From: CAYLLN01 sp040901775
GTDB taxonomy: Bacteria > Planctomycetota > Planctomycetia > Pirellulales > Pirellulaceae
Length of the DNA stretch: 64,000 nucleotides
Assembly: GCA_040901775.1 (NCBI GenBank)
Contig: JBBDYF010000278.1
Span: 1 to 64,000 of the forward strand
Direction of reading: 5' to 3'
Under the pieces are notes generated by a model, which ran no database searches, was not told the origin of the DNA, and was given only the letters and a program-made list of their open reading frames with translations. The translations under genes were made by a program, and so were the position numbers. Within the stretch, counting starts at the first letter, position 1; every line of letters starts with the position of its first letter. Shown here in pieces: positions 36,962 to 44,244 of the stretch.

Positions 36962-38437
36962 ATGCGCAACTTGCCTGTATTTTGGCACGAAGGGATGTTT
37001 CTGCGGCCGCAGCATTTTCAGGCAGCCGAGCGCTATTGGTCCGAACTTAACGAAGTCTCGCAGCAGATCGATCATCCGTATTATTACGGGTTGCGGGGCG
37101 TTTCGCTCAGCGAAGAAGCGCTGGCCAACAATCAGTTTCAGATGAATTCGTGCCGGGCCCGCATGAAAGATGGCACGCTCGTCAATCTGGAAGTCGGCCA
37201 AGAGCCCGACCGCCTCGATATGCGGGCGGGAATGTCCGGCGAACTGCTCGACAGCGTGGAACTGACCGATGCGTTCGACCGCGAGCAGCGGGTCCGCGTG
37301 TTTTTAGCGGTGCCGCGACTCAAAATGGGTCGCGCCAACGTCGGCCGCGGCAGTAGCGATCGCGATTCCCGCTATCTGGCCACCACCGGCAGCGTGCAGG
37401 ACGAAACCGGAGGGGGGAACGACGAGGAGGTCGAATTCCTGTCGCTCAACTTGCGACTGTTGCTTTCAACGCAGTCGCACGCCGGCTTCGAGGTCTTGCC
37501 GATTGCCCAGGTCAAGCGGGCCGGCAGCGCCAACTCGGCTCCGGAAATCGACCCGGAATATATCCCGCCGCTAATCGCCATCGAGGCCTGGCCCAGGCTG
37601 AGCCGTGACATGATCCGCGTGATTTACGATCGCCTGGGCGAGAACATCAACGTGCTCAGCGAGCAGGTCTCGGGCTTGGACGTAGCGCTCGCTTCCGACG
37701 ACCCGCTCGATCTGCGACGCGTCTTGCTGCTGAGTCGCTTGAACGAGGCCTACGCGACCCTTTCCAGCCTCACGTTTTCGGCCGGCGTGCATCCGTTCAA
37801 GGCGTATGTCGAGCTCTGCCGGGCGGTCGGCCAGTTGGCCCTGTTTGGCGCCACCCGCAAGCCGCCGGAGTTTCCCCGCTACGACCACGACAATCTCTAT
37901 CCGATCTTCAAGTGGCTGAAGGATCAGATCGAAGACCTGCTCGGGGGCATCAAGGGCGAAGACGAGCCGGTTCGTCGATTCTTCACCGGTTCGGGCCCCG
38001 GCATGCAGGTGGCCCTGGAGCCGCAATGGCTGGCCGAGGGCTGGAACTGGTATGTGGGCGTGAATCGCGGCAAATTGACCGAAGAAGAATGCCGCGAACT
38101 GTTGAAACCCGGTTCGATGAATCTCGACTGGAAGTTCGGCAGCGCCAGCATGGTCGATTTCTATAAACGAGCGTTCAATCCCGGCCTGCGGCTGGAGGTT
38201 CCCACGCAACTGCCGAGAAACCTTCCGAGCGGCGGCCCGTGGCTCTATTATGCGGTGCGGCGCGACAACGAAGCCTGGCCCTACGTCCAAAAAGAGCAGA
38301 CGCTGGCCATGCGCTTGAATACGCATCTGATTCGTAACCTGGAAACGTTGCAAGGCAAACGGGATCTCGTCGTCAGCATCAAGGGCCAAAGCGTGATCCT
38401 GCAATTCGCCCTCTTCGCGGTTCCGCCGCGGCGGTAG
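36962..38437 (+). CDS. tssK: T6SS baseplate-membrane linker TssK
   Basis: 491 residues. The N-terminus MRNLPVFWHEGMFLRPQHFQ is the signature of TssK/VasE/ImpJ, with the W.eGmfL.PQHFQ motif. Further family text includes YYYGLRGVSLSEEALANNQF, a middle shoulder domain and a C-terminal head that docks on TssL/TssM in the membrane. TssK trimers tie the baseplate to the envelope anchor. The ATG at 36962 is preferred over an in-frame start at 36902 because it gives the canonical N-terminus. It is the first gene of the plus arm; the next T6SS core gene (tssL) comes only after a 5-kb insert of other genes. Confidence 0.94.
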   Translation: MRNLPVFWHEGMFLRPQHFQAAERYWSELNEVSQQIDHPYYYGLRGVSLSEEALANNQFQMNSCRARMKDGTLVNLEVGQEPDRLDMRAGMSGELLDSVELTDAFDREQRVRVFLAVPRLKMGRANVGRGSSDRDSRYLATTGSVQDETGGGNDEEVEFLSLNLRLLLSTQSHAGFEVLPIAQVKRAGSANSAPEIDPEYIPPLIAIEAWPRLSRDMIRVIYDRLGENINVLSEQVSGLDVALASDDPLDLRRVLLLSRLNEAYATLSSLTFSAGVHPFKAYVELCRAVGQLALFGATRKPPEFPRYDHDNLYPIFKWLKDQIEDLLGGIKGEDEPVRRFFTGSGPGMQVALEPQWLAEGWNWYVGVNRGKLTEEECRELLKPGSMNLDWKFGSASMVDFYKRAFNPGLRLEVPTQLPRNLPSGGPWLYYAVRRDNEAWPYVQKEQTLAMRLNTHLIRNLETLQGKRDLVVSIKGQSVILQFALFAVPPRR

Positions 38438-38498
38438 CTTGGGCTAGTGACGTTCAATGCCCCGACAGATTTTGTAGAGAAACTTTCTTTCTCGCCTA

Positions 38499-38527
38499 TT
38501 GACTGGTTCCGCCCCCCCGCCTAATAA
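38499..38527 (+). promoter_or_regulatory. Candidate promoter of the lipoprotein-to-C39 operon
   Basis: TTGACT (38499-38504), a 17-base spacer and TAATAA (38522-38527) precede the lipoprotein ATG by 34 bases. This suggests that the five-gene insert between tssK and tssL has its own transcript. Confidence 0.45.
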
Positions 38528-38561
38528 TGCGCCCAGCGCCTCGAAATCGGGGAGGTTTGAG

Positions 38562-39071
38562 ATGGACCGCAGGTCACTACCGCCGGTCGCAACAACGCGC
38601 CACGCATTGGCCCCTTCTGGGCACTCGCGGCTGGTTCGCGGGGTTTCTCTTCTCGCCTGGCTGGCCCTGTTTTGTGGCTGCTCGTCGGGCGACGCCGCTA
38701 CAAGCACGCGGGCGGAACAGATTGTTATCCCGATCACCGCCGAAAGCGGCTCGCCGATCCGGATCGACCTCGGCCAGTTAGACGCTTCCCGCAAGGTCGA
38801 GCGGCTGGTGCTGATCGAGAACCGCAGCGGCGCGGCCCGGACGATCGCCCGCATCGACGCCAGTTGCGAGTGCGTGAGCTTTCAAAATGCCTTGGTGCTG
38901 ATCGAGCCAAACGAAAGCGCCCGGGCAATCTTGGTGATCGATTTAACCGACGATCCCGATTTTGCTGGCTTGTTGGGGATCAAGGCGACCGGCTTCGATG
39001 CGGCGGGCGAGCCAGTGTTCGCCGCCGTAATATCCATCCGCGCTGGTGCCCTGGAATCGGCTGGAGAGTAA
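38562..39071 (+). CDS. DUF1573-type exported lipoprotein
   Basis: 169 residues. The ATG at 38562 has GGGGAGG seven bases upstream. A basic N-terminus and the hydrophobic stretch VRGVSLLAWLALFCGC end at C40, a plausible though imperfect lipobox. The mature part is a small Ig-like beta sandwich with ASCECV in the middle, the Cys-x-Cys feature of DUF1573 proteins, followed by LIEPNESARAILVIDL. DUF1573 proteins are abundant in planctomycetes and Bacteroidetes, and their role is poorly defined. It is the first gene of a tight operon (4 bases to the next start) lying between tssK and tssL, the place where a TssJ lipoprotein gene could be expected. The sequence is not TssJ-like. Confidence 0.65.
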   Translation: MDRRSLPPVATTRHALAPSGHSRLVRGVSLLAWLALFCGCSSGDAATSTRAEQIVIPITAESGSPIRIDLGQLDASRKVERLVLIENRSGAARTIARIDASCECVSFQNALVLIEPNESARAILVIDLTDDPDFAGLLGIKATGFDAAGEPVFAAVISIRAGALESAGE

Positions 39072-39074
39072 CCC

Positions 39075-40154
39075 ATGATGACGCCGCTTCCCCTAGCCCT
39101 AGTGCTTCGCCAAGCCTTGATTTTGGGGTTGGGTGCCACGTCCCACGCTTGCGTGGGCGTGCTCGCGTTGCGGCCCCTAGCCCCAGCCCTTCTCTTAGCC
39201 CCCAGCCCCTCGTTTAGCGCGCGCCGCGCGTTTTCCCTCGTCGAGCTACTCACCGTCTTGGCAATTTTCTCCATTCTGCTCGCGTTGCTGCTTCCGGCCG
39301 TGCAAGCGGCCCGCGAGTCGGCCCGGCGGGCGAGCTGCGCGAACAACATCAAGCAACTCGGCCTCGCCATTCAGAATTTCGAATCCGCGCACGGCCATTT
39401 CCCGCGTGCCGCTTGTGGCCTCAGCAGCGTAACGGGGGATTGGTGCCTTTCGCCGGCGGGGCAATTGGTCGGTTATCTCGACGATCGCCCCCGAGCGGAT
39501 GCCATCAGCGGCGCGGGTCACTCGCTGCGCGATTCCGATTGGGACCGCCTGCCGATCGACGCTCCCCCCGTTCTGCACTGCCCCTCGGATTCGCTCGCCG
39601 CGGGCCGCGCTGCCAGCTACCGGTTTTGCCGCGGCGTCTTGCCCCTCTGGCCGCAAGATGCGGGGGGGGTGTTCCAGCGGTTCCAGCCGCATCGGCCGAG
39701 CGACGTGACCGACGGCCTGTCGCAAACCGCCTTCGTCTCGGAACGGCTGATCGGCACGACGGCGGGCGACAACCGCTGGCGCGATCCGCTGGTCTTGTCG
39801 TCGGTGGATTCCACCGCACTGACGGCCGACTGCGCGGCGGCCAACCAGTTAGACCCCCCGGCAACGCCTTCCGCCGTGCTGCAATCCCCCGTGGGAAGTC
39901 GTTGGTTGAGCGGCGACAGGTTGCACGTCAGTTACTATCACGCCTTCCCGCCCAACAGCGCCTGGCGCGACTGCACGGGGAGACCGTCGATGTCGGGTTT
40001 GTCCCTGATGTCGGCCCGCAGCTTTCACCCGGCGGGGGTGCAGGTCGGGTTCGGCGATGGCCGCACGGTGCTGGTCAGCAACCAAGTCGATCTGGCGGTC
40101 TGGCGGGCCTGGGCGACGCGCTCGCAAGGCGAAACGGCAGCCACGGCCCCCTAA
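39075..40154 (+). CDS. DUF1559 pseudopilin-like protein with unusual N-terminal extension
   Basis: 359 residues. The prepilin-type segment RRAFSLVELLTVLAIFSILL followed by LLPAVQAARESARRASCANN is diagnostic of the DUF1559 family, a large planctomycetal group with type IV pilin-like N-termini and beta-rich C-terminal domains, probably exported by a type II/IV pilus-like route. The end keeps the DUF1559 pattern (SFHPAGVQVGFGDGRTVLVS). Oddly, about 50 residues precede the pilin motif; they are encoded by low-complexity DNA with a palindrome (39142-39157) and cccctagccc-type runs. The true start may lie closer to the pilin motif, but no good ATG/GTG is there. The -1 residue at the cleavage site is Ala rather than Gly. 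Confidence 0.8.
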   Translation: MMTPLPLALVLRQALILGLGATSHACVGVLALRPLAPALLLAPSPSFSARRAFSLVELLTVLAIFSILLALLLPAVQAARESARRASCANNIKQLGLAIQNFESAHGHFPRAACGLSSVTGDWCLSPAGQLVGYLDDRPRADAISGAGHSLRDSDWDRLPIDAPPVLHCPSDSLAAGRAASYRFCRGVLPLWPQDAGGVFQRFQPHRPSDVTDGLSQTAFVSERLIGTTAGDNRWRDPLVLSSVDSTALTADCAAANQLDPPATPSAVLQSPVGSRWLSGDRLHVSYYHAFPPNSAWRDCTGRPSMSGLSLMSARSFHPAGVQVGFGDGRTVLVSNQVDLAVWRAWATRSQGETAATAP

Positions 40155-40171
40155 AACAAGGAACATGCTTC

Positions 40172-41248
40172 ATGTCCGGTTTGCAATCGCTGTTGATCGT
40201 GGCCGTACTAGGCCAAACGCCGGTCGATCCGGCCGAACTCGACGAAGCGCGGTCGGCCTTGGAATCGTACTACGGCAAGATCATGGCGCTGCAAATCACC
40301 TACAGCGAAAAGTCGGCGGCGCCGCCGGCCTACCAGCGGGAAAACCCAAATTGGGATCCGACGCTCGTGAACGATCACGATCTGCTCTGGGCCTACCCAT
40401 CGCTGCGGATGAAGGTGGTGGTGCGGCGGAAAGACAAGGAGGGGGAGACCAAAGAGTACGAGGGAGAAACGCGGATTCATAAGGGGAAAAGAGTCAGCAT
40501 CGATTACACATCCAAGCAGTTCCACACGATCACTTCGAGCGACCCCAACCCCTTCCCCGGTCTGCCAATTAATCCGTTCGGCTCGCGCATGCTGCACACG
40601 CTGCACACGCCGCTCAGCGACTTTCTGAAGTTTCCCGAGATCACGTCTAGCGAGGGTGAAGACGAGATCGACGGCGAGCGGGTTATCGTTTTCAAGATCG
40701 GCCCCAACATTCCCACAACCGTTCGCCCGACATGGACCGACGACGCAACCGTGACGGTCTGGCTCGCCCCCGCGCGGCATTACTTGCCAATGCGCACCGA
40801 AATCCGGCGCAAGAGAGCCGAGGATCCCGACGAGGTGATTCGCCTTAACGCCGGTTCGTTCCAGGATGTGCCAGACCTTGCCAGGGAGACCACCGTCCCT
40901 TTCCCACACCAATTGGAGATCGAGTGGCCAAGTGGCTGGACCAAAATCTGGGTGGTCGAGAGCGCCGCGATCAACCCGAAGGTCTCGGAGCGAGACTTCG
41001 TGATGTCGGCCCCTCCCACCGGTTATTTCGTGACGGTGGACGGCAAAGCAAAGTTTTTGAGCGGCGGCGCCAAGCAGCGCGACGAGACGGTGCGACAATC
41101 GGTCGCCGAAGCCAAGCGCTTGCTCGGATCGCTCGATCCCCCCCGCTCCTCCGCTACGTCGTGGCTCACTTGGCCGCTCGCGCTTGTACTCGTGGCAGTT
41201 TTCAGCCTATCGCTTGTTTTCTTTTTCAAATGGAGGACCGCACAATGA
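40172..41248 (+). CDS. Exported protein with C-terminal membrane anchor, unknown function
   Basis: 358 residues from the ATG at 40172, with AAGGA nine bases upstream. A weak signal (MSGLQSLLIVAVLG) leads into a region that reads like the LolA/outer-membrane-lipoprotein-sorting type half-barrel: LDEARSALESYYGKIMALQI and later EGETRIHKGKRVSIDYTSKQ, with KIGPN and VWLAPARHYLPMRTEI. Similar proteins are common beside DUF1559 genes in planctomycetes. A C-terminal helix (WLTWPLALVLVAVFSLSLVF) plus a basic tail anchors it. Its stop overlaps the next ATG (ATGA at 41245-41248), so the following peptide is translationally coupled. The LolA-like fold is a guess. Confidence 0.6.
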   Translation: MSGLQSLLIVAVLGQTPVDPAELDEARSALESYYGKIMALQITYSEKSAAPPAYQRENPNWDPTLVNDHDLLWAYPSLRMKVVVRRKDKEGETKEYEGETRIHKGKRVSIDYTSKQFHTITSSDPNPFPGLPINPFGSRMLHTLHTPLSDFLKFPEITSSEGEDEIDGERVIVFKIGPNIPTTVRPTWTDDATVTVWLAPARHYLPMRTEIRRKRAEDPDEVIRLNAGSFQDVPDLARETTVPFPHQLEIEWPSGWTKIWVVESAAINPKVSERDFVMSAPPTGYFVTVDGKAKFLSGGAKQRDETVRQSVAEAKRLLGSLDPPRSSATSWLTWPLALVLVAVFSLSLVFFFKWRTAQ

Positions 41249-41649
41249 CGCGCCTACTATTCACGATTTGGTTGCTCGCCTGCGCCGCCATGGCGTATGC
41301 AAGCTCGCTGGCCTCGCCCAGCCTTCCCACGCTGCTCGGGCAGCCGGAAACCGCTCCCCTGCGCGGCGGAGAGGAATGCGCGTATCAGTGGTGGCATCTG
41401 GGATGCACCGAGTGCTTTAACAGCACCAAGTGCAATAGTAGTATGGCCGGCACTGTTTATCGCTGCCGCGTACTGGAAGAGGGAGTTTGCGAGTATTGCA
41501 CCACTACCGCGGACGATGTATGCGATGGCACCCAGTACGGATACCCTAATGCCGATTGCACAGGAGAGGAAACGGAAGTGGGTCCATGCAACAGGGCAAA
41601 GAACACTTACACCTCGGGGTCTTGCCCAGGCACTTGCCCTCAGAACTAA
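41245..41649 (+). CDS. Small secreted cysteine-rich peptide with a Gly-Gly site
   Basis: 134 residues. GGAGG lies eight bases before the ATG, and the start overlaps the preceding stop. A Sec-type signal (MTRLLFTIWLLACAAMAYAS) is followed by a short spacer ending PLRGG (G41-G42), then a core of about 92 residues containing twelve cysteines (for example HLGCTECFNSTKC and EEGVCEYCTT). Even cysteine number and secretion suggest a disulfide-knotted peptide. The gene is followed after 14 bases by one encoding a C39-like cysteine protease; C39 domains of ABC exporters cut after Gly-Gly. Maturation at G42 by that neighbour is therefore an attractive guess. No known family is recognised. Confidence 0.7.
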   Translation: MTRLLFTIWLLACAAMAYASSLASPSLPTLLGQPETAPLRGGEECAYQWWHLGCTECFNSTKCNSSMAGTVYRCRVLEEGVCEYCTTTADDVCDGTQYGYPNADCTGEETEVGPCNRAKNTYTSGSCPGTCPQN

Positions 41650-41663
41650 GGCGGCTCTCATTC

Positions 41664-43292
41664 ATGCAAACCGCATTGTTTCTGCTGGTGGCATTGGGCG
41701 CCGACTTGGCGTTGCAATCATCCGACACGCGAATCGGCGCGCAGGTGTGCGGGTCAAACAGCCTGACGCTCGCCGCATCCTATCTCAGCGGCACCCCCGC
41801 GGACGAGGTCCATGCCTTGCTCGACCCGGCGCGGGCCCCCTTTTCGCTGGCCGATCTCGACCGCGCGGCGCGGCAGGTCGGCTTGCAGACCGCCGTCCTA
41901 CGGTGGAACGACAAGCGGCAAGCGCGGTTCGACTGTCCCGCGGTTCTTCACGTCCGCGCCAAACACGCTTCAACCGCCTGCGACCACTTCATTACCTGCT
42001 TTGGAGAGCAGGGAGATTACCTGTGCGTCGCCGATTTTCCGGGTGCGCCCAAGCTCGTCTCGCGCGACTGGGTTTTCAGGTTCTGGGAGGGGGACGCCCT
42101 CTATCTCGACGCCCCCGGGGGCACGCGCATCGACGCGGTGCAACAAGGTAATGGTTTTGCTTTCGCCATCTGGATTGTCGCGGCCGTGGCGGGAGGGGGC
42201 CTGATTCTCCTGGCGGGGCCGCTCCTGGCCCGTCGAATGCCGCGACTTTCAGCGTCTCGCCAGTGGACCTGGACCGCCGCGCTCGTTGCGGCGGGCGCGG
42301 GCATCGCTGCCTTGGTGGTTTGGATGCCACGGACCAACGACGACGCGCCGGGGCTGTTGGCGGTAGAGCCGCTGTTGACCGTGCGCGGCGATCCCGACCA
42401 GCCGGGCGAGCGCGCCCAGGTCGTCTTTCGGCTCCGAAATGCCAGCCGCCGCTCGGTGACGATCGGCGATGTTTCGACGACCTGTTCGTGCCTGGTGCCA
42501 GCAGGGATTCAAGGTAAATCAATTGCGCCGGGCGAAGAATGGCCGCTCGAAGTGCGGGTCGGTGTGCCCGAACTGGGCGAAAGCGCCCAGCAGTTGCTCG
42601 TTTTTCACGACGGGCCGGCCAGTCCGCTGGCGCTGAGCGTCAAGGCGCAAGGCCGCCGGCAGCTTCCGGTGCTCGACGTGGTGGAAAACAAGTATCCCCT
42701 GTTCGACGACCTCGTGGATGCGAGCGCCACGCAAACCATCGTGGTCAAGACGATTGAGCAGATCGGCTCTGCGCCATGGCTCGGCGAGCTATCGCCCGCC
42801 CACGCCAGCGTGAAGATCACCCGCGAAGACGTGAGCGAGGAGGTGGACCCGCGAGCCGGCTTCGTGCGTCGCACCTACCGCTATGCCGTCGGCTGGAACG
42901 ACATTCCCGCGCAAAGCGAACTGCGGAGCCCCATCTACGCCAAAACCGCCATCGACCCTGAGCCGGGCCTGTTTATCGGCTCCGTCGCGGCTCAAGTCGA
43001 GCCGAGCTTTTTCTCGCCGGCGTTGGTTCATCTCCAGCGCGGCAAGGCCGACGAAGAGTGGGTGCTGTTTCAGGGGTCGCCAGACGCGTCCCAGCCGTGG
43101 ATCATCCCCGACAAAGCTCAACTGCCCGCCTGGCTGGCCGCGGAGTGGGACGAACGCGACGGGCAACGAGCGCTGCGAATATCGCTCGCCCCCGCCTTCG
43201 ACTCCCCGCAGCCCGAGCGTTTCCATCTGCCGCTGCTCAATGCAAGCGGCCAGGCCGACTCGCTGGAGGTCGTCGCTTATCCTGAGTCGTGA
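41664..43292 (+). CDS. C39-like cysteine protease domain, two membrane helices and DUF1573-type domain
   Basis: 542 residues. After an N-terminal hydrophobic signal, a papain-like C39 domain shows C29 in QVCGSNSLTLAASYL, H108 in CDHFITCF and D124 in VADFPGA, a complete C-H-D triad in the right order and spacing. Two membrane helices follow (AIWIVAAVAGGGLILLAGPL and WTWTAALVAAGAGIAALVVW). The rest contains an Ig-like DUF1573 unit (ASRRSVTIGDVSTTCSCLVP) and further beta domains. There is no ABC transporter part, so it would act as a stand-alone membrane-tethered protease outside the cytoplasm. The preceding gene encodes a Cys-rich peptide with a Gly-Gly site, its best substrate candidate. The ATG at 41664 is the first after the upstream stop. 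Confidence 0.7.
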   Translation: MQTALFLLVALGADLALQSSDTRIGAQVCGSNSLTLAASYLSGTPADEVHALLDPARAPFSLADLDRAARQVGLQTAVLRWNDKRQARFDCPAVLHVRAKHASTACDHFITCFGEQGDYLCVADFPGAPKLVSRDWVFRFWEGDALYLDAPGGTRIDAVQQGNGFAFAIWIVAAVAGGGLILLAGPLLARRMPRLSASRQWTWTAALVAAGAGIAALVVWMPRTNDDAPGLLAVEPLLTVRGDPDQPGERAQVVFRLRNASRRSVTIGDVSTTCSCLVPAGIQGKSIAPGEEWPLEVRVGVPELGESAQQLLVFHDGPASPLALSVKAQGRRQLPVLDVVENKYPLFDDLVDASATQTIVVKTIEQIGSAPWLGELSPAHASVKITREDVSEEVDPRAGFVRRTYRYAVGWNDIPAQSELRSPIYAKTAIDPEPGLFIGSVAAQVEPSFFSPALVHLQRGKADEEWVLFQGSPDASQPWIIPDKAQLPAWLAAEWDERDGQRALRISLAPAFDSPQPERFHLPLLNASGQADSLEVVAYPES

Positions 43293-43383
43293 TGGCAGGT
43301 TGGGATCAGCCCGCGACCCGCCACTCAGAATAGCCGACTGCCGCCGGGCGGTACCTTGCCTTCTCGGCCACAGTCGGGTATTG

Positions 43384-43400
43384 CGCGACCACTGGTCGCG
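43384..43400 (+). terminator. Strong hairpin after the C39-protease operon
   Basis: CGCGACCA and TGGTCGCG (8 bp) flank one base, implying a slightly larger loop in RNA, followed by GCTTTGC. It is suitably placed to end the operon or protect its 3' end before tssL. Confidence 0.35.
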
Positions 43401-43430
43401 GCTTTGCAGCCGCCGGTTTGAAACGCCAAG

Positions 43431-43487
43431 CACGCCCACGGCGTCGAGATCGCTTCGAAGGTCACCGCAACAACCGCCGTGGGCGTG
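43431..43487. repeat. 13-bp inverted repeat, REP-like
   Basis: CACGCCCACGGCG (43431-43443) is matched exactly by its reverse complement at 43475-43487, and the right arm continues GGCACCCAA. The reverse complement, TTGGGTGCCACGCCCACG, closely matches 39129-39147 inside the DUF1559 gene, so this is a dispersed element flanking the operon between tssK and tssL. Confidence 0.6.
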
Positions 43488-43508
43488 GCACCCAAGTTGT
43501 CATCCAGT

Positions 43509-43550
43509 TATCATCCAGTGCAGCACGAGTATCATCCAGTGCAGCACGAG
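43509..43550 (+). repeat. Two tandem 21-bp repeats just before tssL
   Basis: TATCATCCAGTGCAGCACGAG occurs twice without interruption (43509-43529, 43530-43550), and a partial CATCCAGT precedes it. It ends nine bases before the tssL ATG, so it lies in the ribosome-binding region and may affect translation or mark a slipped duplication. Confidence 0.8.
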
Positions 43551-43558
43551 ATTCGTCG

Positions 43559-44227
43559 ATGACTCCGAAATTTGCCCGCGCCGTGGACCCGATCTTCATC
43601 TGCGTGCTCGATTTGTTGGATCGGATCGACCGGGGCCAACAGCTCCATCCCGCGGACGAGAAGGCGCGCATCCAGGGCTGCTTCGACAAGGCGACCGCCC
43701 TCTTGGGCAATTCGGATGAATGGCAGCACCTGGCAAAATACGCCTTGATCGCCTGGATCGATGCGGAATTGGCCATTCTGCGCCCCTGGGGAGGCCGCGA
43801 ATGGTGGGGGGCGAATTCGCTCGAACTGGACTACTGGGGCCAAGGGCTGGCCAATGTCGAGTTTTATCAGCGGGCCACCGCTGCCGCCCAATTGCCATCG
43901 AAAGATGCGATCGAAGTCTTTTACGTATGCGTCATGCTCGGTTTCCGAGGGTTCTACGAGAATTCGCCCGAGGACGACAAGATTCGCGTCATCGAGGGGC
44001 TGGGACTGCCGGCCGATTTCAAAAGCTGGACCCGGCAGAATGCAATGGCGATCCGCCTGCGGCTGGAGCGGCCGCCGATCTCCGATGCGCGCCGGCCGGC
44101 CGATGTCGCGCCTCCCCGGTTTGGCAAGCAGACTTTGATGGGAACAACGCTCTTGCTGGCGATCGCCGCCGGAGTGACCCTCGGAATGGCATTTGTGATC
44201 TGGTTTTCCGCGAACACCGGCGGTTAA
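43559..44227 (+). CDS. tssL: T6SS membrane protein TssL (DotU family), no periplasmic domain
   Basis: 222 residues. Family features are FARAVDPIFICVLDLLDRI, KYALIAWIDAELA (the aLaalLDE-type helix), EFYQRATAAAQLP and EVFYVCVMLGFRGFY, matching the cytoplasmic hook-shaped helical domain of TssL/DotU. A single C-terminal membrane helix (MGTTLLLAIAAGVTLGMAFV) ends only nine residues before the stop, so there is no OmpA-like peptidoglycan-binding part. TssL binds TssK and TssM to hold the baseplate at the inner membrane. The ATG at 43559 is preferred; upstream codons encode the tandem repeat. It lies 17 bases before tssM. Confidence 0.92.
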   Translation: MTPKFARAVDPIFICVLDLLDRIDRGQQLHPADEKARIQGCFDKATALLGNSDEWQHLAKYALIAWIDAELAILRPWGGREWWGANSLELDYWGQGLANVEFYQRATAAAQLPSKDAIEVFYVCVMLGFRGFYENSPEDDKIRVIEGLGLPADFKSWTRQNAMAIRLRLERPPISDARRPADVAPPRFGKQTLMGTTLLLAIAAGVTLGMAFVIWFSANTGG

Positions 44228-44244
44228 GCGAGAGGATTGAATCC

